A stretch of 64,000 nt of DNA. Origin: Aquabacterium lacunae. GTDB lineage: Bacteria; Pseudomonadota; Gammaproteobacteria; Burkholderiales; Burkholderiaceae_C. Of this stretch, positions 8,367 to 16,728 are shown piece by piece. Numbering within the stretch: the first letter of the stretch is position 1; every line of letters begins with the position of its first letter. A program made the position numbers and the translations under genes. Location of the stretch: NCBI RefSeq assembly GCF_004310865.1, contig NZ_SIXI01000001.1, positions 558,001-622,000 of the forward strand, read 5' to 3'. The notes beneath the pieces were generated by a model. The model saw only the letters and a program-made list of their open reading frames with translations, ran no database searches and was not told the origin of the DNA.

Positions 8367-9610
8367 TCCATCAACCCCCGGCCCTTGGCCACGGCCAGCT
8401 CGCTGGCATCGGGCGTGTAGGTGCTGAAGTAGCCCGCGGCCTTCTTGGCGTCCATCTCGACACTGGCGTCGGCCGGGATCAACTCTTCAGGAATCGGCAC
8501 ACGCTCGACCACCTCGATGCCCTGCTCCACCAAGGCACCGTGCTTCATGTTGCTCATGGAGGCCCAGCGGTCGATTCGGGTGATGCCCAGCCAGTGGAAC
8601 ACGTCGGGCATGAGCTCCTGGAAACGCATGTCCTGCACGCCCGCCACGCATTCGGTGCGCGTGAAGTAGGTTTCGGCGCGATCCCCCCCCACCTGGCGCT
8701 TGCGGGCGTTGTAGACCAGGAATTTGGTGACCTCGCCCAGGGCCCGGCCCTCCTTGCGGTTGTAGATGACCAGGCCCACCCCACCCTGCTGGGCCATTTC
8801 GATGCACACCTCGATGCCATGGGCCAGGTAGGGCCGGCAGGTGCAGATGTCGGAGCCGAACACGTCTGAGCCGTTGCATTCGTCGTGCAGGCGGCAGGCC
8901 ACCTTTGTTTCAGGCCTGCCCAGCTTCGTGACATCGCCAAAAAAATACAGCGTCATGCCCCCGATGGGCGGCAGGAACACCTTCAGGTCGGGCCGGGTGA
9001 CCAGTTCGGGGAACATGCCCGCCGTCTGCTCGAACAGGTGGCGGCGCAGCTGGCTTTCCTTGATGCCGAAGCGCTCGGCCAGACCGGGCAGGTGCCACAC
9101 GGGGTCGACCGCCGCCTTGGTGACCTTCACGTCGCCATTGGCCTGCAGGATGTCGCCATCGGGATGCAGGCGACCGGCCGCGATGGCGCCGACCAGCTCC
9201 GGCATGTTGATGTGGGCCTTGGTGATGGCGATGGTGGGGCGGATGTCCATGCCCTCGGCAATCTGCGCCTTGAACTCGCTGGCCACCAGGTGGCCCCAGG
9301 GGTCGAGCGAGACGATCTTGCCGGGTTCGGCCCACTGCGGGTGCGGGCCGATGGCTTCGGCCGGGGTGGTGTCGGTGAGGTCGGGCTTGTGATCGCGCTG
9401 CAACTGGCCTGAGGCCACGGCCAGTGCGCGGTACACCGAATAGGCCCCGGCATGCGTGCCGATCACGTTGCGGGTGGCCGGGTTGGCCACACTGGCCACC
9501 AGCGGGCCGCGTGCCTGGGCCGTCTCGGCCCCCCAGTGGACGGCGTGGCTGGCGTTCGCGCCAGTGGCCCCGCGGGCGGGGTGCGAAGTGAGCACGATGT
9601 GGGCAGACAT
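8363..9610 (-). CDS. urc1: URC1, GTP cyclohydrolase II-like protein of uracil catabolism
   Basis: A 415-residue homologue of GTP cyclohydrolase II (RibA) that in the URC pathway is thought to open a pyrimidine nucleotide ring rather than GTP. The C-terminal half carries the RibA-like zinc site, C245, C256 and C258 in HDEC-x10-C-T-C, and the active-site block YNRKEGRALG in place of RibA's YLRQEGRGIGL. The N-terminal 200 residues are specific to URC1 and absent from RibA. A GGAG stands nine bases before the ATG. It is the first gene of the operon and has a sigma-54 type promoter 50 bp upstream. Annotation pipelines may call it plain GTP cyclohydrolase II; the urc4 and upp neighbours argue for URC1. 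Confidence 0.92.
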   Translation of the reverse strand: MSAHIVLTSHPARGATGANASHAVHWGAETAQARGPLVASVANPATRNVIGTHAGAYSVYRALAVASGQLQRDHKPDLTDTTPAEAIGPHPQWAEPGKIVSLDPWGHLVASEFKAQIAEGMDIRPTIAITKAHINMPELVGAIAAGRLHPDGDILQANGDVKVTKAAVDPVWHLPGLAERFGIKESQLRRHLFEQTAGMFPELVTRPDLKVFLPPIGGMTLYFFGDVTKLGRPETKVACRLHDECNGSDVFGSDICTCRPYLAHGIEVCIEMAQQGGVGLVIYNRKEGRALGEVTKFLVYNARKRQVGGDRAETYFTRTECVAGVQDMRFQELMPDVFHWLGITRIDRWASMSNMKHGALVEQGIEVVERVPIPEELIPADASVEMDAKKAAGYFSTYTPDASELAVAKGRGLME

Positions 9611-9660
9611 GGCACAGGTCTCCGGCTGTGGCGCCCGGATCAGGCGCCATGCCTCAAGTT

Positions 9661-9676
9661 AGCGAGATCTGTGCCA
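9661..9676 (-). promoter_or_regulatory. Sigma-54 (RpoN) promoter of the urc1-urc4-upp operon
   Basis: The minus strand reads TGGCACAGATCTCGCT. Against the RpoN consensus TGGCACR-N4-TTGCW, every position agrees except one T to C in the -12 element, and the GG to GC spacing is exact. Transcription would start near base 9650, leaving a 40-base leader before the urc1 ATG. This predicts activator-dependent, probably nitrogen-linked, expression. Confidence 0.7.
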
Positions 9677-9692
9677 GCAGGGAAGCCCCCGC

Positions 9693-9734
9693 TGCAAAAA
9701 GAAGCGGCGCCGCCTGTGAAAAGGGGGCGCCGCT
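9693..9734 (-). terminator. Rho-independent terminator of the class V aminotransferase gene
   Basis: On the minus strand a 9-bp perfect stem, AGCGGCGCC paired with GGCGCCGCT (9703-9711 with 9726-9734), is followed by TTCTTTTTGC. It lies about 50 bp after the aminotransferase stop and separates that gene from the urc1 promoter. Confidence 0.75.
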
Positions 9735-9752
9735 GAGGCCTCCGGAGGCCTC
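9735..9752. promoter_or_regulatory. 18-bp perfect palindrome upstream of the urc1 promoter
   Basis: GAGGCCTCCGGAGGCCTC is self-complementary over all 18 bases. It sits about 60-75 bp upstream of the -24 element of the urc1 sigma-54 promoter, where an enhancer-binding protein would bind. It could instead be a second hairpin of the adjoining terminator. Confidence 0.4.
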
Positions 9753-9786
9753 TGTGGCCCGGATGGCCGGTGTGGAAGCGCAGGCG

Positions 9787-10935
9787 TCAGGCAGCCTGCT
9801 GCGCGCTGGGCGCGACCTGGTCGAGCGCGTGGGCCAGGTGCTCGAGCGTGCGTTCGACCTGGTGCCACTTTTCCAGGCCGAACAGGCCGATGCGGAAGCT
9901 GCGGAAATCGGCTGGCTCGTCGCATTGCAGTGGCACGCCGGCCGCGGTCTGCAGGCCCACGGCCAGGAACTTCTTGCTCGACTGGATCTCGGGGTCGGTG
10001 GTGTAGCTCACGACCACGCCAGGGGCCTGGAAGCCCGCTGCGGCCACGCTGGGGAAGCCCCGGCTTTCCAGCAAGGCACGCACACAGCGTCCCAGCTCAA
10101 CCTGCTCGGCCCGCACCTTGTCGAAGCCATAGGCCTGGGTTTCGGCCATGACCTCGCGCAGGCGGGTCAAAGCGTCGGTGGGCATGGTCGAGTGGTAGGC
10201 GTGGCCACCACCTTCGTAGGTTTCCATGATCTGCAGCCACTTCTTGAGGTCCATGGCGAAGGTGCTGCTCTGCGTGCCGTCGATGGCCTGGCGCGCACGT
10301 TCGCTCAACATGACCATGGCGCAGCACGGCGAGCTGCTCCAGCCCTTCTGCGGTGCTGAGATCAGCACGTCCACCCCGGTGGCCTTCATGTCGACCCACA
10401 TCGCGCCCGAGGCGATGCAGTCGAGCACGAACAGACCACCCACGGCATGCACGGCGTCGGCCACGGCCTGGAGGTAGTCGTCGGGCAGGATCATGCCGGC
10501 CGCCGTTTCCACATGGGGCGCAAACACCAGGGCCGGCTTTTCACGGGCGATGGTGGCCACCACCTCGTCAATGGGCGCGGGGGCCCAGGGCGCCTGCGAG
10601 CCGTCACCCGTGCGACGGGCCTTGAGCACCGTGTGGCTGGCCGGGATCTGGCCCATGTCGAAAATTTGCGTCCAGCGGAAGCTGAACCAGCCGTTGCGGA
10701 TGACCAGCACGTGCTTGCCGTGCGCGAACTGGCGCGCCACCGATTCCATGCCGAAGGTGCCGCTGCCGGGCACCAGCACGGCCGAGTGCGCGTGGTAGAC
10801 CTGTTTGAGCATGCCCGAGATGTCGGTCATGACACCCTGGAAACGCTTGGACATGTGGTTGAGGGCCCGGTCGGTGTAGACCACCGAGAATTCGAGCAGG
10901 CCATCAGGGTCGATGTTGGGAAGCAGGCCGGGCAT
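9787..10935 (-). CDS. Class V aminotransferase (alanine/serine-glyoxylate type)
   Basis: PLP-dependent fold-type I enzyme of 382 residues. The Schiff-base lysine is K197 in SAPQKGWSS, the PLP-pyridine aspartate is D172 in VLDCIASG, and the phosphate-binding turn is GSGTFGMES. The family includes serine-glyoxylate and alanine-glyoxylate aminotransferases and 2-aminoethylphosphonate transaminases; the exact amino donor cannot be fixed from sequence. The start MPGLLPNIDPDGLLEFSVV was chosen because homologues begin there, although no clear ribosome binding site precedes it; the frame is open to 10986. It is followed by a good terminator, so it forms its own unit or ends the lspA transcript. Confidence 0.85.
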   Translation of the reverse strand: MPGLLPNIDPDGLLEFSVVYTDRALNHMSKRFQGVMTDISGMLKQVYHAHSAVLVPGSGTFGMESVARQFAHGKHVLVIRNGWFSFRWTQIFDMGQIPASHTVLKARRTGDGSQAPWAPAPIDEVVATIAREKPALVFAPHVETAAGMILPDDYLQAVADAVHAVGGLFVLDCIASGAMWVDMKATGVDVLISAPQKGWSSSPCCAMVMLSERARQAIDGTQSSTFAMDLKKWLQIMETYEGGGHAYHSTMPTDALTRLREVMAETQAYGFDKVRAEQVELGRCVRALLESRGFPSVAAAGFQAPGVVVSYTTDPEIQSSKKFLAVGLQTAAGVPLQCDEPADFRSFRIGLFGLEKWHQVERTLEHLAHALDQVAPSAQQAA

Positions 10936-11074
10936 GGTGCACGCAGGAGTCAGTGTGAGATGAAATCCAGCGTAGCACAGGGGCATGGCGCCCCCATGTC
11001 AGGCTATCCCTGCCCCCGAAAGGGGCGAGAAATGTGCCATGGACAGTGCCATGGCACGCATCAAGGAGCAGGCG

Positions 11075-11593
11075 TCAACCGCGGCGCACGCGGATGATTT
11101 CGTCCAGGATGAGCAGGGCCGCGCCCAGCGAAATGGCCACGTCGGCGATGTTGAACGCCGGGAAGTGCCCGCCCGGGAACATCGGGGCCAGGAAGGCCCA
11201 GTGGAAGTCGAGGAAGTCGACCACGTAGCCATGGATGAGGCGGTCGATCACGTTGCCGACCGCGCCGCCCATGACCAGGGTGAGGGCCCAGGCAAAGCGC
11301 TTTTGCTGGCCATGCTGGCGCAGCATCCACACAATGAAACCCACGGCCACCACACCCAGGCCGGTGAAGAACCAGCGCTGCCAACCACCGGCATTGGCCA
11401 GGAAGGAGAAGGCCGCGCCATGGTTGTGCACCCTCACCAGATTGAACCAGGAGGTGACCTCACGCGAGTCGTAGAGGTTGAACGCGCCGATCACCACCAC
11501 CTTGGTGATCTGGTCGAGCAAGATGATGATGAGGGCGATGCCCAGCCAGGGCCACAGGCCCGCAGCGCCGCCAGCGGCTTTCTTGGTGGCCAT
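11075..11593 (-). CDS. lspA: Lipoprotein signal peptidase (signal peptidase II)
   Basis: Inner-membrane aspartyl protease that removes the signal peptide from diacylglyceryl-prolipoproteins. The 172-residue protein has four hydrophobic segments and both catalytic aspartates, D117 in GNVIDRL and D151 in FNIADVAI, plus the conserved block [10 protein letters not shown]. The ATG at 11593 begins one base after the ileS stop and is preferred over an in-frame start at 11626 that would overlap ileS. The ribF-ileS-lspA order is a classic proteobacterial operon. Confidence 0.95.
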   Translation of the reverse strand: MATKKAAGGAAGLWPWLGIALIIILLDQITKVVVIGAFNLYDSREVTSWFNLVRVHNHGAAFSFLANAGGWQRWFFTGLGVVAVGFIVWMLRQHGQQKRFAWALTLVMGGAVGNVIDRLIHGYVVDFLDFHWAFLAPMFPGGHFPAFNIADVAISLGAALLILDEIIRVRRG

Positions 11594-11594
11594 G

Positions 11595-14516
11595 TCAGGC
11601 GTGCTCGCGGTGTTCACCTTCGCCATGCAGGTTGCTGTCGCAACGGCCGCACAGGGTCGGGTGTTCGGGGTTGATGCCGACGTCGTCGCGGTAGTGCCAG
11701 CAGCGCTCGCACTTGGCGGCCTTGGCCGGGTTCACCTCGATCTGGGTGCTGTGGCCCTCGGCCAGTTCCACGCTGGACACGATCAGCACGAACTTGAGGT
11801 CGTCGCCCAGGCTGCGCAGGTCGGCCAGCAGGCGCTGGCCTTCGTCGTCCTGCGTGCCCACGGTCACGAACAGGTTGGCCTGCAACGAGGCGCCCACGTC
11901 ACCGCGGGTGCGCACGTCTTCGATGCGGCGGTTGCACTCTTCGCGGAAGGCACGGATGCGCGACCACTTGGCCAGCAGCTCGGTGTCCTTGTCGGCCTCA
12001 TGGAAATCCCAGTAGGTCTCCGTGAAGATGGTGTCGGTCTGGCCATGGCCCTGGTTGAAGACCTTCCAGGCTTCTTCGGCGGTGAAGCTAAGGAAAGGGG
12101 CCATCCAGCGCAGCATGCCGTGCGTGATGTGCCACAGCGCGGTCTGGGCCGCACGGCGGGCCTTCGAGCCCGCGGCGCTGGTGTACAGGCGGTCTTTCAG
12201 CACGTCGAGGTAGAAAGCGCCCAGGTCTTCCGAGCAGTACACCTGCAACTTGGCCACCACGGGGTGGAACTCGTAGCGCTCGTAATGGGCCAGGATGTCT
12301 TCCTGCAGCTGCGAGGCACGGGCCAGCGCGTAGCGGTCGATCTCCAGCAGCTCGCCCAGCGGCACGGCGTCGGTGGCGGGGTTGAAGTCGGACGTGTTGG
12401 CCAGCAGGAAGCGCAGGGTGTTGCGGATGCGGCGGTAACCGTCGACCACGCGGGCCAGGATCTTGTCGTCGATGCCCAGGTCGCCCGAGTAGTCGGTGCT
12501 GGCGGCCCACAGGCGGATGATCTCGGCGCCCATCTTGGTGCTGATTTCCTGCGGGGCCACGGTGTTGCCCACCGACTTCGACATCTTGCGGCCCTGGCCG
12601 TCGACGGTGAAGCCGTGGGTCAGCAGGCCCTTGTAGGGCGCGCGGCCGTTGATGGCGCACGAGGCCAGCAGCGAGCTGTGGAACCAGCCGCGGTGCTGGT
12701 CATGGCCTTCGAGGTACAGATCAGCCTCGGGGCCTTCGGTGTGGCCGGCTTCGGCGTGGCTGCCGTTCTGGGCGTTGAGCACGTGGAAGAAGGTGGTGCC
12801 CGAGTCGAACCACACATCGAGGATGTCGGTGGACTTGCTGTACTCGGCGGCCTGCTCACCCAGCCATTCGGCCGGATCGAGCGTGGACCAGGCCTCGACG
12901 CCGCCTTGCTCGACCAGCGCCGCGGCACGGTCGATCAGGGCCAGGGTGTCGGGGTGCAGTTCGCCGCTGACCTTGTGCAGGAAGAACGGCAGCGGCACGC
13001 CCCAGTTGCGCTGGCGGCTGATGCACCAGTCGGGGCGGTTGGCGATCATGTCGCGCAGGCGGGCGCGGCCGTTCTCCGGGTAGAAGGTGGTCTGGTCGAT
13101 GGCGTCCAGGGCCAGCTGGCGCAGGGTCTTGTCGGCCTTGTCGACCGTGAACACGCCCTGGCCTTCGTCCATGCGCACGAACCACTGGGCGGCCGCGCGG
13201 TAGATGACCGGCGTCTTGTGGCGCCAGCAGTGCGGGTAGCTGTGCGTGATCTCCTTGGTGGCCAGCAGGCGGCCGGCGTCACGCAGCGCATCGAGGATGA
13301 CCGGCACGGCCTTCCAGATGTGCTGGCCGCCGAACAGGGGCAGTTCGGCCTCGTACACGCCATTGCCCTGCACGGGGTTGAGGATGTCGTCGAACTTCAG
13401 GCCGTGGGCGATGCAGCTGTTGAAGTCGTCCACGCCATAGGCCGGGGCCGCGTGCACGATGCCGGTGCCGTCTTCGGCGCTGACGTAATCGGCCAGGTAG
13501 ACGGGGCTCAGGCGGTTGTAGCCTTCGTGCACATGCGCAAAGGGGTGCTTGAAGTTCAGGCCTTCCAGCTTGGCGCCCGAGGTGGTGGCCAGCACCTTGA
13601 CCTGATCGGGCTCGAAGCCGTAGCGGGCCGAGGCCTTTTCCACCAGGCTTTCGGCCAGCACCAGCAGGCCCTTGGGCGTGTCGACCAGGGCATAGCTCAG
13701 GTCGGCGTGCATGTTCAGGGCCTGGTTGGCCGGGATGGTCCACGCAGTGGTGGTCCAGATCACGGTGAAGGCGTCCTTGGGCAGCGAGGCCAGGCCGAAG
13801 GCGGCGGCCAGCTTGTCGGGCTCGGCACAGGGGAAGGCCACGTCCAGTGTGCTGGACTTCTTGTCCATGTACTCGATCTCGAACTCGGCCAGCGACGAGC
13901 CGCAGTCGAAGCACCAGTACACGGGCTTGAGGCCGCGGTACACGAAGCCACGCTCCATGATCTTTTTCAGGGCACGGATTTCGTTGGCTTCGTTGCCGAA
14001 ATCCATGGTGCGGTAGGGGCGCGACCAGTCGCCCAGCACGCCCAGGCGCTTGAAGTCAACGCGCTGGCCGTCGATCTGCTCGGCGGCATAGGCGCGGGCC
14101 TTGGCCTGCACGTCATCGCGGCTGAGGTTGCGGCCGAAGGTTTTTTCGATCTGGTTTTCGATGGGCAGACCGTGGCAGTCCCAACCGGGGATGTAAGCCG
14201 CGTCGAAGCCGGCCAGCTGGCGCGACTTGACGATCATGTCCTTGAGCACCTTGTTGACGGCGTGCCCGATGTGGATGTTGCCGTTGGCATAGGGCGGGCC
14301 GTCGTGCAGCACGAACTTTTTGGCACCCACGCGGGCAGCGCGCAGCTTGCCGTACAGGTCGCCAGCTTCCCACTCGGCCACCCAGGCGGGTTCGCGCTTG
14401 GGCAGGTCACCGCGCATGGGGAAGGCGGTGTCGGGCATGTTCAGCGTGGCGCGGTACTTCGACTCGGGTGCGGCGTCCGGCTTGTTGCCCTTGGCGGGCT
14501 TGGCATCTTGGCTCAT
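11595..14516 (-). CDS. ileS: Isoleucyl-tRNA synthetase
   Basis: Charges tRNA-Ile. At 973 residues it has the usual bacterial length. Class I signatures are intact: HIGH at 82-85 in [13 protein letters not shown] and KMSKS near 644 in [12 protein letters not shown]. The C-terminus has the zinc-binding region with paired cysteines CERC and CGRC. The N-terminus (about 20 residues) is Lys/Ala/Pro-rich. It lies between ribF upstream and lspA immediately downstream, with a one-base gap to lspA. Confidence 0.97.
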   Translation of the reverse strand: MSQDAKPAKGNKPDAAPESKYRATLNMPDTAFPMRGDLPKREPAWVAEWEAGDLYGKLRAARVGAKKFVLHDGPPYANGNIHIGHAVNKVLKDMIVKSRQLAGFDAAYIPGWDCHGLPIENQIEKTFGRNLSRDDVQAKARAYAAEQIDGQRVDFKRLGVLGDWSRPYRTMDFGNEANEIRALKKIMERGFVYRGLKPVYWCFDCGSSLAEFEIEYMDKKSSTLDVAFPCAEPDKLAAAFGLASLPKDAFTVIWTTTAWTIPANQALNMHADLSYALVDTPKGLLVLAESLVEKASARYGFEPDQVKVLATTSGAKLEGLNFKHPFAHVHEGYNRLSPVYLADYVSAEDGTGIVHAAPAYGVDDFNSCIAHGLKFDDILNPVQGNGVYEAELPLFGGQHIWKAVPVILDALRDAGRLLATKEITHSYPHCWRHKTPVIYRAAAQWFVRMDEGQGVFTVDKADKTLRQLALDAIDQTTFYPENGRARLRDMIANRPDWCISRQRNWGVPLPFFLHKVSGELHPDTLALIDRAAALVEQGGVEAWSTLDPAEWLGEQAAEYSKSTDILDVWFDSGTTFFHVLNAQNGSHAEAGHTEGPEADLYLEGHDQHRGWFHSSLLASCAINGRAPYKGLLTHGFTVDGQGRKMSKSVGNTVAPQEISTKMGAEIIRLWAASTDYSGDLGIDDKILARVVDGYRRIRNTLRFLLANTSDFNPATDAVPLGELLEIDRYALARASQLQEDILAHYERYEFHPVVAKLQVYCSEDLGAFYLDVLKDRLYTSAAGSKARRAAQTALWHITHGMLRWMAPFLSFTAEEAWKVFNQGHGQTDTIFTETYWDFHEADKDTELLAKWSRIRAFREECNRRIEDVRTRGDVGASLQANLFVTVGTQDDEGQRLLADLRSLGDDLKFVLIVSSVELAEGHSTQIEVNPAKAAKCERCWHYRDDVGINPEHPTLCGRCDSNLHGEGEHREHA

Positions 14517-14677
14517 GGCGATCTCGTCAGGTTCGAGCCACGGCCAGCGCTGACAAGGCGAGGCGGCCGGGCTTCGGCAATCGGGGGGCGCATCGCCGAC
14601 CGACCCGGCGTTGCAAAGGTGTGGCGCAGCGGGCCCGCCACCGGTGCATCGCGCGCCGGCAGGTCAGTCGGCCCGCG

Positions 14678-15664
14678 TCAAATTCGGTCGCGGGTGGTCT
14701 GACGGCCCTGGGCCTGGAAGAAGCCCTTGGCGTCGGCGATGTCCTTGTGAATGGCCGCCTGCAAGGCCTCCAGCCCGTCGTAGCGGGCTTCGTCTCGGAG
14801 TTTGTGCAGCAGTTCCACGCGCACGATTTTACCGTAGCCCCCTTCTTTGCCCAGGGCAGCCGGCCACTCGAAGCAATGGACCTCCAGCAGCACACGCCCG
14901 GCGTCTTCCACCGTTGGGCGCACACCCAGGCTGGCCACGCCTTCCAGGGGCTGTTCGGCCAGGCCGTGCGTGCGGACCACGAAGATGCCGGAGGTGGCCG
15001 GCTTGTCGTGGCCGAAGCGCACGTTCAGGGTGCGACAATCGAGGCTGCGGCCCAGCTTGGCGCCATGGATGACGTGGCCGCTGATGGTGTAGGGGCGCCC
15101 CAGCATCTCGGCCACCCGGGGCATGTCGCCGGCCAGCAGGGCGTCACGCACACCGCTGGACGACACGCGTGAGCCGTGCACCTCGTAGCTGCGCATGCGG
15201 GCCACGTCAAAGCCCTGAGCCAGGCCTGCGGCGTCGAGCATGTCGTAGTCACCGGCGCGTCTGGCGCCGAATCGGAAGTCATCACCCACCAGCACGTAGC
15301 GGGCGTGCAGCCCCCCCACGATCACATCGTCGATGAAGGCCTGCGGGCTGAGCGAGGCCAGGCGCTGGTCGAAGGGCAGCACCACGACCTGGTCAACGCC
15401 GCAGCGCTCCAGCTCGGCCAGCTTGTCGCGCAGGGTGGCGATGCGGTGGGGCGCCAGTTCGGGCTTGCCCGCCAGGGCCGAGAAGTAATCCTTGGGGTGT
15501 GGCTCGAAGGTCATGACCGTGCTGGGCAGGCCCCGGTGCTGGGCCTCCGAGCGCAACAGGGCCAGCATGGCCTGGTGGCCACGGTGAACGCCGTCGAAAT
15601 TGCCGATCGTCAGGGCACAGGCCGGAGCCAGCGCCGCATGGTGAAACCCACGAAAGACTTGCAT
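14678..15664 (-). CDS. ribF: Bifunctional riboflavin kinase / FAD synthetase
   Basis: Converts riboflavin to FMN and then FAD. The N-terminal FAD synthetase half (about 1-185) shows the nucleotidyltransferase block GNFDGVHRGHQAML and the later SSSGVRDALL. The C-terminal kinase half starts around GRPYTISGHVIHG. The usual PTAN magnesium/nucleotide motif reads RTLN, keeping the Thr and Asn. There is no ribosome binding site before the ATG; instead CATAAT stands six bases upstream, so a leaderless transcript is possible. It heads the ileS-lspA group, 161 bp before ileS. Confidence 0.95.
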   Translation of the reverse strand: MQVFRGFHHAALAPACALTIGNFDGVHRGHQAMLALLRSEAQHRGLPSTVMTFEPHPKDYFSALAGKPELAPHRIATLRDKLAELERCGVDQVVVLPFDQRLASLSPQAFIDDVIVGGLHARYVLVGDDFRFGARRAGDYDMLDAAGLAQGFDVARMRSYEVHGSRVSSSGVRDALLAGDMPRVAEMLGRPYTISGHVIHGAKLGRSLDCRTLNVRFGHDKPATSGIFVVRTHGLAEQPLEGVASLGVRPTVEDAGRVLLEVHCFEWPAALGKEGGYGKIVRVELLHKLRDEARYDGLEALQAAIHKDIADAKGFFQAQGRQTTRDRI

Positions 15665-15711
15665 GGCGAGATTATGGGCTCAGGCAGGGGCTCGGCGCAG
15701 AAGCGCAGGCA

Positions 15712-16461
15712 TCAAGGCAGCACCACGGCCGGGTCTTCGATCCAGCACCACTGACCTGGGGCCAGATCGGCGGGCAGTGCCAGGCGGCCAATGCTGCTGC
15801 GGTGCAGGCCTTCCACCCGGTTGCTCACGGCGGCTACCATGCGCTTGACCTGGTGGTACTTGCCCTGCAACAGGGTAAGCCGCAGGTGGCAGGAGGGCTC
15901 ACCACCCTCGCCTTCACCCACCACCTCGGCGGCATGCGCTGCCACCGGGGCCGGGTCGTCGTCCAGCACCACACCCGCCAGCAGTTTTTTGATCTGCTCG
16001 GGCGTGACGGGGTGCTTGCAGGTCACTTCGTACACCTTGGGCACGTTCTTCTTGGGCGAGGTCAGGGCATGCAGCAGCGCGCCGTCGTCGGTCATGAGCA
16101 GCAGGCCGGTGGTGTCCTGGTCGAGCCGGCCCACGGGTTGCAGGCCCCGGCGGCGCAGCGCAGGCGGCAGCAGGTTGTGCACGCCCGGCCAGGCGCCCGG
16201 CTTGAGCGAGCACTCGTAGCCGGCTGGCTTGTGCAACATGATCAGGGCCTGCACGTGCGTGACCCAGGGCAGCCCATCAACCACCAGGCTGAGGCGGTCT
16301 TCGGGGAACACGGCGTCGGGGTCATCGACCACTTCGCCATTGACGCTGACCAGGCCGCTGCAGATCAGGCCCTCGCATTCGCGGCGGGCGCCAAAGCCCT
16401 GGTCGAACAGGATCTGGTCGAGCGTGTTGTGACCGGCAGGCAGGCGGGGGCGACGGGCCAT
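15712..16461 (-). CDS. RsuA/RluB-family pseudouridine synthase
   Basis: Isomerises a uridine in rRNA to pseudouridine; the RsuA subgroup acts on 16S rRNA U516. The 249-residue protein starts with an S4-like RNA-binding domain (DQILFDQGFGARRECEGLI) followed by the catalytic domain with the aspartate in GRLDQDTTGLLL and the end motif LLQGKYHQVKRM. The ATG at 16461 (MARRPRLPAGHNTL) was chosen because the open frame continuing to 16611 would run through the gltI regulatory dyad. Subfamily assignment (RsuA rather than RluE) is by similarity only. Confidence 0.85.
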   Translation of the reverse strand: MARRPRLPAGHNTLDQILFDQGFGARRECEGLICSGLVSVNGEVVDDPDAVFPEDRLSLVVDGLPWVTHVQALIMLHKPAGYECSLKPGAWPGVHNLLPPALRRRGLQPVGRLDQDTTGLLLMTDDGALLHALTSPKKNVPKVYEVTCKHPVTPEQIKKLLAGVVLDDDPAPVAAHAAEVVGEGEGGEPSCHLRLTLLQGKYHQVKRMVAAVSNRVEGLHRSSIGRLALPADLAPGQWCWIEDPAVVLP

Positions 16462-16536
16462 GGTGTGCGGCAAAGGGCGTGAAACGACAGGCCCGCGATC
16501 ATGCCAGGGATCAGGCCAGGGTTCACCCTCAGGGGT

Positions 16537-16576
16537 GTCCGGCATTCCGTACGACCCACCGAACGGAAATCCGGAC
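16537..16576. promoter_or_regulatory. Nested dyad upstream of gltI, candidate AauR-type enhancer site
   Basis: Left arm GTCCGGcaTTCCGT and right arm ACGGAAatCCGGAC are inverted copies (12 of 14 positions pair) around a 12-base centre. A further TTCCG follows at 16577-16581. It lies 80-120 bp upstream of the gltI sigma-54 promoter, the normal place for an enhancer-binding protein. Binding by the regulator encoded at 25485 is inference. Confidence 0.55.
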
Positions 16577-16656
16577 TTCCGCACAAGCGCCGCCAATCGC
16601 TGAAAAAACACCTTTTTGAATCAACAACTTGCGAGATCAACTGGGCCACAGAAAGC

Positions 16657-16672
16657 TGGCACGCAGCGTGCG
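16657..16672 (+). promoter_or_regulatory. Sigma-54 (RpoN) promoter of the gltI operon
   Basis: TGGCACGCAGCGTGCG matches the full -24 element TGGCACG and the invariant GC of the -12 element at the correct spacing; the flanking -12 bases differ from TTGCW. Predicted start near 16683, giving a leader of about 45 bases to the gltI ATG at 16729. Confidence 0.68.
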
Positions 16673-16728
16673 AAATGCACAGGGTCTTCCACCGCATGGC
16701 CCCCGGCCACTTGAAAAGGACCACCGAC

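Noticed and set aside
4460-8420. Long plus-strand frames opposite the EamA, DUF2189, upp and urc4 genes
   Set aside because: Pro/Gly/Arg/His-rich translations without family resemblance; the minus-strand genes here are well supported.
11010-11060. Hairpin GCCCC-CGAAA-GGGGC and the GTGCCATGG direct repeat after lspA
   Set aside because: No T-run follows on either strand and the elements are short, so neither a terminator nor an operator could be supported.
11478-14702. Open frame of 1074 codons on the plus strand
   Set aside because: Antisense to ileS, which has complete class I synthetase signatures; GC-rich codon use leaves the opposite strand open.
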